A stretch of 64,000 nucleotides of DNA from CATOSP01 sp965237775 (lineage in GTDB: Bacteria; Chloroflexota; Dehalococcoidia; Lucifugimonadales; UBA3495), in contig OZ250155.1 in assembly GCA_965237775.1 (NCBI GenBank), forward strand, positions 3,534,001-3,598,000, in the 5' to 3' direction. Positions 58,684-64,000 of this stretch are shown here, in pieces. The notes below the pieces were generated by a model. The model saw only the letters and a list, made by a program, of their open reading frames with translations. It had not been told where the DNA came from and searched no databases. Numbering within the stretch: position 1 is the stretch's first letter; each line of letters starts with the position of its first letter. A program made the position numbers and the translations under genes.

Positions 58684-59089
58684 CTCTTTCCCTCCTCAGA
58701 TGTTTTTGTACGTCCGGTCTTCCAGACTATTCTAGCCCACCAGAGCCCTCCAAAAGGGCATTTTCAGATACGAAATAACGGCTTCCGCTCTCAGGCGCCA
58801 CCATGATGAATGCCCGTCAAGCAGGTTTCTGGTCTCTGTCTTCGGGAGGCGGGCAGGGGCTTCACAGTCAGCCCGAAGGCCTCCAACCGGTACTCCGCAT
58901 CCTGCCTCGAAAGCCTGGAGCGCACCATCGCCCTGGCGGCTATTTTTCGGAAGAGCGCCGCTGGCCGCCGGTACGGGTGTCAAGGGCGTCGGCAAACCGT
59001 ACCACTGGGGCGGAGGAATCGTGTACCACCGGCCCGATGACCGTGGGCGGCATGGCAGGTGGAGTGGCGCCCATTTGGGAGCGAGAGAG
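58684..59089. other. Interval between ytxH and the IS21 relic, no gene
   Basis: About 400 bp. It probably contains the ytxH promoter and the decayed right end of the IS21-type element. A frame reading MVRSRLSRQDAEYRLEAFGL on the minus strand (near 58930-58800) looks protein-like but has no context, and I could not identify it. Confidence 0.4.
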
Positions 59090-59760
59090 GACAGTGTAAG
59101 AGCAAGCCAAGCGGAGTCCGGTTCTTCTGAAGGCTGCGAGCCTGCGCTCTCCCTGCTTCGCTTGAGCCGGTAGCTGTCGCCGTTCATCTCCAGGATATGG
59201 ACGTGGTGGGTGAGCCGGTCCAGCAGCGCGCCGGTGAGGCACTCCGAGCCGAAGACCCCGGTCCACTCGTCGAAGGGCAGGTTAATGGTGACCAGGATGG
59301 AGCCCCGCTCGTAGCGCTGGCTGAACACCTCGAAGAGCAACTCGGCCTCGGTGCGGGACAGGGGCACGAAACCCAGTTCGTCGATGATCAGCAGGTCGAG
59401 GCGGGAAAGCTGCCGCTGCAGGTTGAGCAGACGTCTTTCGTCCCTGGCTTCCATCATCTCGTGCACCAGGGCTGGCGGCGGTGAAGCCCACGGACATGCC
59501 CCGCTGGCCGGCGGCCAGGCCCAGCCGCAGGGCCACGTGGGTCTTGCCGGCGCCGCTGTTGCCTACGGCGATGACGTTCTCTCTATTCTGGACGTACTCG
59601 CAGCCGGTCAGTTCCGTCATCAGCTGCTTGTTCACCGCGGGGATTGCCGGGAAGTCGAAGGTGTCCAGGCTCTTCACGTCCGGGAAACGGGCGGCCCGGA
59701 TCCGCCTTTTCACCATGCGCTGGCGGCGGTCGATGAGCTCCCGCCCCGCCGGCGGCCTCG
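59090..59760 (-). pseudogene. IstB-type IS21 helper ATPase, frameshifted
   Basis: The first part reads ELIDRRQRMVKRRIRAARFP, SLDTFDFPAIPAVNKQLMTEL and ENVIAVGNSGAGKTHVALRLGLAAGQRGMSVGFT (Walker A). One extra base near 59475 shifts the frame; the rest continues as LVHEMMEARDERRLLNLQRQLSRLDLLIIDELGFVPLSRTEAELLFEVFSQRYERGSILVTINLPFDEWTGVFGSECLTGALLDRLTHHVHILEMNGDSYRLK (Walker B, sensor). No istA is present. Remnant of an IS21-family element. Confidence 0.8.
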
Positions 59761-59827
59761 TTTCTGCGCCTCTGGCCGCCGGCCTCGGAGGTCAACACAG
59801 ACCGGACTAAGGAGAAGGAACGGACAA

Positions 59828-60499
59828 ATGAGAATCCAACCGGAATTCCCGCTGTGCCGCGTGGAGGATCCCATGCGGAGGGCGGAACAGACTATCTACC
59901 GTATCCTGGAGGAGAGCGAAGCCCCCGGCCGCGCCCTCTATGAGGCCAGGATCCTGCCCCACGGGCGGCAGATCGACTTTCCCGTGTGGATCGAGGGCGT
60001 GGCCCGCTACGCCATCGAGGCGAAGGGGGGCCGGTACATCATCGATCCTGAGACTGGCGAGTGGTGCCTCCTCACTGACGCGGGGCGGCGCCACCAGGCT
60101 TCGCCCCCGGCCCAGGCGTGGGATGCGGCGAGGAGCATCCCCGCGGTCATCAAGGAACGCTTCCACCGCGGGGCCTATATCATCGCGGTTTTAGCCTTCC
60201 CAAACATGGAGCCGGACCAGGTCATCGTGGACGCGGCCGCCCAGCGTCATGTCGACGTCATCTTCGGCACCGACCGCTGGGTGGAGCGCCTGGTGGAACT
60301 GGCTGGACACCATCACATCATCGTCCCGCCCACCGCGGAGCAGATCGACCAGGAGGTGGCGTTGGTCATGCCCGAGCTGGCGCCTCGGGGGACCGCAGCT
60401 CCCAAGCCCCAGGTGGTCATTCAGCACGTCGAGCATCTGCACCTCCACGTCGGACCCGAAGGGGTTCAGGGGCTCAGCGACCTGACGGGCGCCGGCTAG
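59828..60499 (+). CDS. NERD-like nuclease-related protein
   Basis: A 223-residue protein resembling NERD domains, a PD-(D/E)XK nuclease-like fold. Glu20 (RRAEQTIYRIL), Asp50 (GRQIDFPVWIEG) and Glu64-x-Lys66 (YAIEAKGGRYIID) would form the metal site. TGEWCLLTDAG and YIIAVLAFPNMEPDQVI follow as in NERD proteins, then a His-rich C-terminal tail (QHVEHLHLHVGPEG). A nucleic-acid processing role is likely but unproven. AAGGAA precedes the ATG. It sits beside the IS21 relic in the accessory region. Confidence 0.72.
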   Translation: MRIQPEFPLCRVEDPMRRAEQTIYRILEESEAPGRALYEARILPHGRQIDFPVWIEGVARYAIEAKGGRYIIDPETGEWCLLTDAGRRHQASPPAQAWDAARSIPAVIKERFHRGAYIIAVLAFPNMEPDQVIVDAAAQRHVDVIFGTDRWVERLVELAGHHHIIVPPTAEQIDQEVALVMPELAPRGTAAPKPQVVIQHVEHLHLHVGPEGVQGLSDLTGAG

Positions 60500-60651
60500 G
60501 CATCCCATCCCGGGGCAGCGCCTCCGGCAGACTGGCCCAGGCCGGCGGGCCGGATGACGCCGGGGGCGCTGCGCCTCGTGGTGAATCGTATGACATCAAC
60601 TTCAGGGCGCCCGTGATCGAACGGACGTCCCTGACCAGTTGGAGAGACACG

Positions 60652-60873
60652 TTGAACGGATATACCAAATGGGAGTGGCGGCTCCTGAAAGTGGGCTTCT
60701 TCTCGATGACGGGTTTGGCGATGACCGCCATGCTCACTGGTTTCGTGGGCGTGGTGGTTGGGCGCCGTGCCGTAGTCCTCGCTGGAGTCGGGGGTTTGGC
60801 CGCGGCCGCGGCCATTGGGGGCGCAACCGTCATTACCCTCCAGATCATGGCTAGGCGGGGCCGACGCTCTTAG
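60652..60873 (+). CDS. Small two-span membrane protein
   Basis: A 73-residue protein with spans VGFFSMTGLAMTAMLTGFVGVVV and AVVLAGVGGLAAAAAIGGATVITL separated by GRRA, and a basic C-terminus. A TTG start with GGAGAG 6 nt upstream is chosen; a GTG at 60613 is in frame. No family recognised. It follows the NERD-like gene by about 150 bp. Confidence 0.5.
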   Translation: MNGYTKWEWRLLKVGFFSMTGLAMTAMLTGFVGVVVGRRAVVLAGVGGLAAAAAIGGATVITLQIMARRGRRS

Positions 60874-60969
60874 TGTCGGTAACCGGCTTAGTACTACAGC
60901 CGCACTACTGATGCCAGTAGCGATTGCCGACGTCGGCAATGTCATTGCCGAGCTCAGGCTTGTCCCGTC

Positions 60970-60989
60970 ATTCCGGCGTCCGCCGGAAT
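60970..60989. repeat. REP-like palindrome
   Basis: ATTCCGGCG and CGCCGGAAT with a 2-nt loop, in the gap between the small membrane protein and the convergent pRiA4b-type gene. Related to the palindrome at 32648. Confidence 0.6.
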
Positions 60990-61144
60990 CCAGGAAGCCG
61001 CCTGGGCATGCCGCCTCTCCCGAGGCCCGACCGTATAGATTCCGGCCCCTGCCTTCGTGGAAGTGACGTTCCTTCGCCGTAACGACGGGGCCCATGTCAT
61101 CTAAAGTGATAGCCCTGACCTGCGGTTGGCCAGCCTTTCAGAAG

Positions 61145-61861
61145 CTACGTCTTGAAATATTGGAAATCCTGGTAATCCAAGCCGGTGAAGGCACACTGTC
61201 CCGACCTGGGAGAGTTGACTACCGGCAGCGACATGTCCTCGTGGCGGCCGTGACCACCAGCACACTTGTCACAGAACAGTCCTTCGCCTTCCCAGTAGCA
61301 TTCAGTGCATATCTGGGTGGCTGCCTCCCCGCAAGCATGACAGGTTAGAGTGGGCGGAGCATTTCTCGCCAGTAAGCGGATATCCTGCCACGGCATTTCC
61401 GTCTCCGCCACGACCCGGAGGGCCAATTCAGTGGTGTCGCCGAAGTCATATTCATATCTGAACTTCAGCCCCGGGCGGAGAACCTGGCCCAGCTTGAAGT
61501 CCATGCTTTCGTCGTCTCTGGGGTCAAAAAAGTCGTCTCCGGTGAATGAGGAGTAGACTTGACGCCCAACCACAAAGCAACTCAAGTGGCCGCAACACTC
61601 CAGCCAGGTCTGCCTGAGCAGATGGTCCAGATCCTCCAATGTTTCGCTGACCGGCGCTTCCAGGTGCATCCAGTATTCGGCCAAGCGGTACCCCTCAACC
61701 ACCAGGTGGAAGGCCCTCGCCTTTTCCGCCCCGCTGCCCCCCTTCGCGGAGACGGCTCCGGCAGCCTTCCGTAGGCACGATTTCAGGTGCGTGGTCATTT
61801 GACCTTTGCCATAGTCCTTGCCGCACAGGGAGCATTTTCCCCTGGACGTGCTTCTGGGCAT
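61145..61861 (-). CDS. pRiA4b ORF-3-like protein with N-terminal zinc finger
   Basis: A 238-residue protein. A C2H2/C2HC-like finger, CSLCGKDYGKGQMTTHLKSC (9-28), leads into the PRiA4_ORF3 domain (IS1096 passenger TnpR type): EYWMHLEAPVSETLEDLDHLLRQTWLECCGHLSCFVVG, then RYEYDFGDTTELALRVVAE. After it comes a second zinc cluster, CHACGEAATQICTECYWEGEGLFCDKCAGGHGRH, B-box-like. The domain is common on plasmids and transposons with unknown function; two metal-binding modules suggest nucleic-acid or protein binding. The region downstream (61862-62077) holds no gene. Confidence 0.8.
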   Translation of the reverse strand: MPRSTSRGKCSLCGKDYGKGQMTTHLKSCLRKAAGAVSAKGGSGAEKARAFHLVVEGYRLAEYWMHLEAPVSETLEDLDHLLRQTWLECCGHLSCFVVGRQVYSSFTGDDFFDPRDDESMDFKLGQVLRPGLKFRYEYDFGDTTELALRVVAETEMPWQDIRLLARNAPPTLTCHACGEAATQICTECYWEGEGLFCDKCAGGHGRHEDMSLPVVNSPRSGQCAFTGLDYQDFQYFKT

Positions 61862-62081
61862 TGGTACACCTCCATATCTGGTCTACCCGAAACTGCCCCT
61901 TAATCAGGGCGAGCGTATTTGTATTGTCCCCAGACTACCGATTCGGCACTCCCACCCGCGCACCAGAGTTGGGTTTAGCTCCATTCTTGGCGGGACGGAG
62001 CCATCAGCCCGTATCTGGCACTTGTCATTTTCGGGACCGGTCGACCCTTCCGTTCATCATGTGCGGCTGTAGTATTAGAAA

Positions 62082-62905
62082 CTATCTCAAAACAGCGAGG
62101 CGTCGCTGACGACGGTACCAGAGGAGGGCACAGGCCAATTGAAGCAGGCCCAGGTAGTTGGCCGGCTTCTTGTCGTAGCGCCCCAGTATCGCTCGGCACT
62201 TGGAGAGCCAGCCCAAGGTGCGTTCCACCACCCACCGTCGGGCGGGGTAGGTTTTCTGGCCCCTTTGGTCCAGCTTCTCCTCCCCAATGCGCCGGATATG
62301 TCCACAGTATTGGTAGGCGGCAACTGTCCCGTGGCCTGTGGGATTGTCATACCTTTTGTCCAGGCACAGGTTTTGCGCGCCTGGCGGGCGCGCCACTACT
62401 ATGTTCTCCAAGGTCGGTCTCAAGAGTTTCGTATCATGGACGTTGGCTCCTGCCACCGCTACGCTCAGGGGTCCGCCTGCTGCATCAACCAGAATGCTCT
62501 TCTTGCTCTCGACTTTGCCCCGGTCGGTGGGGTTGCGTCCAATGGCGCCCCCCCCAAACGCGCTTTGCCTTTAGAGCAATCCGCCGACTGCCATTCCCAG
62601 TTCACGCCGCCCAACTCCTGGCATTCTTCTACCAGGACAGCCCAGATGGCCTCCAGCGCCCCACACCCTACCCAGCGTTGGAAGGTCCGATGTATGGTGC
62701 TGTCGTCCCCCAACTTCTTGGGCAGGTGGTTCCACTGGCAACCGCTTCGCAGCCGAAAGATAATCCCTTCCAGCATCTTCCGCTGGTCCACCCGTTTGCG
62801 CCCCTTCGATTGGGGCGGGTCCAACTCCGGTATCACCGGTCCGATTCGCTCCCAAAGGTCGTCCGGAACCTCCCATATAGTAGGTAACGGTTTCCACTCC
62901 ACCAC
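62082..62905 (-). CDS. IS5 family transposase, two frames with a G8 slippery run
   Basis: The first frame (62905-62465) holds LWERIGPVIPELDPPQSKGRKRVDQRKMLEGIIFRLRSGCQWNHLPKKLGDDSTIHRTFQRWV and the start of the catalytic region. The second frame (62456-62082) has VAGANVHDTKLLRPTLENI (first Asp region), LCLDKRYDNPTGH and RRWVVERTLGWLSKCRAILGRYDKK with the catalytic Glu. A run of eight G (minus strand, 62548-62555) lies where the frame must change; slippage there would fuse the two. The second-Asp motif reads DKRYD, with G replaced by R. Either programmed frameshifting or a simple frameshift mutation is possible. Confidence 0.78.
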
Positions 62906-62963
62906 GATTCACCTCCACCCGCCTTTGGGAACAATCCTCGCGACGACCTTCACCCGTTAACTA

Positions 62964-62989
62964 CTATCTCAAACCCCAATTTGAGATAG
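62964..62989. repeat. Hairpin of inverted IS ends
   Basis: CTATCTCAAA and TTTGAGATAG form a perfect 10-bp stem with loop CCCCAA. The right arm is the terminal repeat of the IS5-type element; the left arm is an extra copy in opposite orientation. Confidence 0.8.
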
Positions 62990-62992
62990 CTT

Positions 62993-64000
62993 CTAAGTCC
63001 CCGGCCTCCGCGAATGCCACTCCGTCGCCTGCTCGTAGGCGTAGGCCACCTGGAACAGCCTCGTCTCGTCAAAGGGACGCCCCGCGATCTGCAGACCCAC
63101 CGGCAGCCCCTCCGACGTGAACCCGCAGTTGATAGACAGCGCCGGAGTGTTGGCCAGGTTGAAGGGCGACGTATAGCTCCGCCTTCCCTTGTATCCGTCC
63201 AGCACCTCCTGCTTGCCGCCGATCCCCGCCCGCTCCGGTATCAGCGGCGCCGGTATCGAAGACGTCGGCATCACCAGCACGTCCACGCTCTCCAGCGCCT
63301 CCAGGATCTGCTGCCGCAGCAGTTGCCGCAGCTTCAACGCCGTCTGGTGGGCCTGCGCCGGCAGGATCGCCCCCATCAGCAGCCGCACCTGGTTGTTGTG
63401 GTCGAACTGGTCCAGGTGTTCCTCCAGCTCCCGCCGGTTCAGCGACGCGGCGTCGGCGCTGATGATGCACGACGATATCGCCGCCGAGTGCGGCATCAGT
63501 GGAATCTCCACGTCCTGTACCGCCGCCCCCAGTTCGCCCAGCACGGCGATGGCGTTGACCACCGCGTCCCGCACGTCCGGCTCCACCACGCCGGCGTGGA
63601 CCCGTTCCTGCACCACCCCCACTTTCAACCCGCCGATGTCCCCGGTCAGGGCCCCAACGTAGTCCGGCACGGGAACATTCCAGGTGTACGGGTCTTTTGG
63701 ATCGTGCCCGGCAATCGCCGCCAGCGTCATGGCGCAGTCCTGCGTCGTCCGCGAGATGGGCCCCACCGTGTCCATGGACCACGACGCCCCGAACACCCCG
63801 TAGCGGCTCACCCGCCCCCAGCTGGGACGTATGCCCACCAGCCCGCAGAAGGACGCCGGCCCGCGAATCGACCCTCCGGTGTCCTCCCCCAGCGACGTCG
63901 AGCACAGGAACGCCGCCGTCGCCGCCCCGCTGCCGCTGCTGGACGTTCCCGGGTTGCGCGACAGGTCCCACGGGTTCCTCGGGCGGCCATAGGGATGGTG
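62993..64000 (-). CDS. Amidase family protein, cut by the window edge
   Basis: The last 335 residues of an amidase-signature (GatA-like) hydrolase; the N-terminus lies beyond 64000. NPWDLSRNPGTSSSGSGAATAAF holds the signature with the cis-Ser, and LGEDTGGSIRGPASFCGLVGIRPSWGRVSRYGV the catalytic Ser nucleophile. MDTVGPISRTTQDCAMTLAAIAGHDPKDP and the C-terminal LPVGLQIAGRPFDETRLFQVAYAYEQATEW complete the pattern. The catalytic Lys would be upstream of the edge. The S-S-S-G-S-G stretch is intact. The stop codon TAG overlaps the end of the neighbouring IS, which inserted exactly at the 3' end. Confidence 0.92.
   Translation of the reverse strand, partial: HHPYGRPRNPWDLSRNPGTSSSGSGAATAAFLCSTSLGEDTGGSIRGPASFCGLVGIRPSWGRVSRYGVFGASWSMDTVGPISRTTQDCAMTLAAIAGHDPKDPYTWNVPVPDYVGALTGDIGGLKVGVVQERVHAGVVEPDVRDAVVNAIAVLGELGAAVQDVEIPLMPHSAAISSCIISADAASLNRRELEEHLDQFDHNNQVRLLMGAILPAQAHQTALKLRQLLRQQILEALESVDVLVMPTSSIPAPLIPERAGIGGKQEVLDGYKGRRSYTSPFNLANTPALSINCGFTSEGLPVGLQIAGRPFDETRLFQVAYAYEQATEWHSRRPGT

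Larger units (their letters stand above)
62078..62993 (-). mobile_element. Second IS5-family element, different from the 11675/57663 copies
   Basis: A 916-bp element with ends GAAACTATCTCAAA and GAAGCTATCTCAAA (read inward) and TA on each side. Its last base overlaps the stop codon of the amidase gene. An extra inverted copy of CTATCTCAAA lies just inside the right end. Confidence 0.82.

Noticed and set aside
1..64000. CRISPR array
   Set aside because: No series of regularly spaced repeats with unique spacers was seen. The GAATAGTCC repeats at 27679 are too short and have 3-4 nt between units.
43845..64000. Right attachment site of the island
   Set aside because: I looked for a second copy of the tRNA-Ser 3' end and found none, so no attR is claimed.

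Overview
The window looks like a chromosomal segment of a free-living, high-GC bacterium, most likely a Chloroflexota of the SAR202/Dehalococcoidia type. That is an inference from gene content, not from a marker gene. The first 43 kb is dense in families that I know to be expanded in such genomes: a luciferase-type flavin monooxygenase, an enolase-superfamily racemase/dehydratase, a CaiB-type CoA-transferase, a lactate-oxidase-type flavoprotein, SMP-30, a CocE/NonD hydrolase, cyclase, PIG-L and NIPSNAP proteins, two sulfite-oxidase-type molybdoenzymes and an orphan molybdenum-hydroxylase large subunit. Three genes have a -10 box only 6-7 nt before the start codon, which suggests leaderless transcripts.

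Layout. 0-2.6 kb: a DUF1828 gene, a decayed Uma2 nuclease gene and a P-loop kinase. 2.7-11.4 kb: dodecin and a molybdenum hydroxylase subunit, an LLM oxidoreductase, a HigB toxin whose antitoxin is reduced to a stub joined in frame to a lactate-type oxidase, DUF1015, a coiled-coil protein and a class V aminotransferase. 11.7-12.5 kb: an IS5-type element. 12.6-22.8 kb: PcrA helicase, DUF2283, HAD phosphatase, zinc alcohol dehydrogenase, GNAT, a NIPSNAP/enolase/TPP-enzyme operon, arsenite methyltransferase and a PIG-L deacetylase. 23.4-31.8 kb: a sulfur-oxidation-like cluster. Two paralogous MFS carriers bracket a four-domain rhodanese, two sulfite-oxidase-like enzymes, a cupin and a small membrane protein. 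31.8-43.5 kb: Ham1-like pyrophosphatase, a MoxR/CoxE pair, CoA-transferase, membrane zinc-ribbon protein, CocE hydrolase, orphan gluconate dehydrogenase subunit 3, SPL-type radical SAM protein, SMP-30, signal peptidase I and a Rieske ferredoxin.

At 43.76 kb a tRNA-Ser(GGA) is followed at once by a P4-type integrase, marking the left border of a genomic island. The island holds an AAA ATPase/DUF4276 pair (candidate phage defence), a broken PIN toxin next to a DUF7662 gene, a recombinase stub, a HTH protein, a replication-relaxation gene broken three times, and a Uma2 nuclease. From 53.8 kb onward it is a scrapyard of insertion sequences: an IS1-like remnant, an IS5/IS1182-type element, an IS701-type element, a 145-bp MITE-like element and a second copy of the IS5 element. 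The last four lie end to end, each bounded by the tetranucleotide CTAG. After these come a YtxH protein, a broken IS21 helper gene, a NERD-type nuclease, a zinc-finger pRiA4b ORF-3 protein, another IS5-type element and an amidase that runs off the right edge.

How it may work together: the 23-31 kb cluster could import an organosulfur compound or anion, handle sulfane sulfur on the rhodanese and oxidise sulfite to sulfate. The nearby sulfopyruvate-decarboxylase-like TPP subunit and the racemase/dehydratase would suit catabolism of small sulfonated or hydroxylated acids. Both ideas are inferences from family and position. No CRISPR array or rRNA gene was seen.
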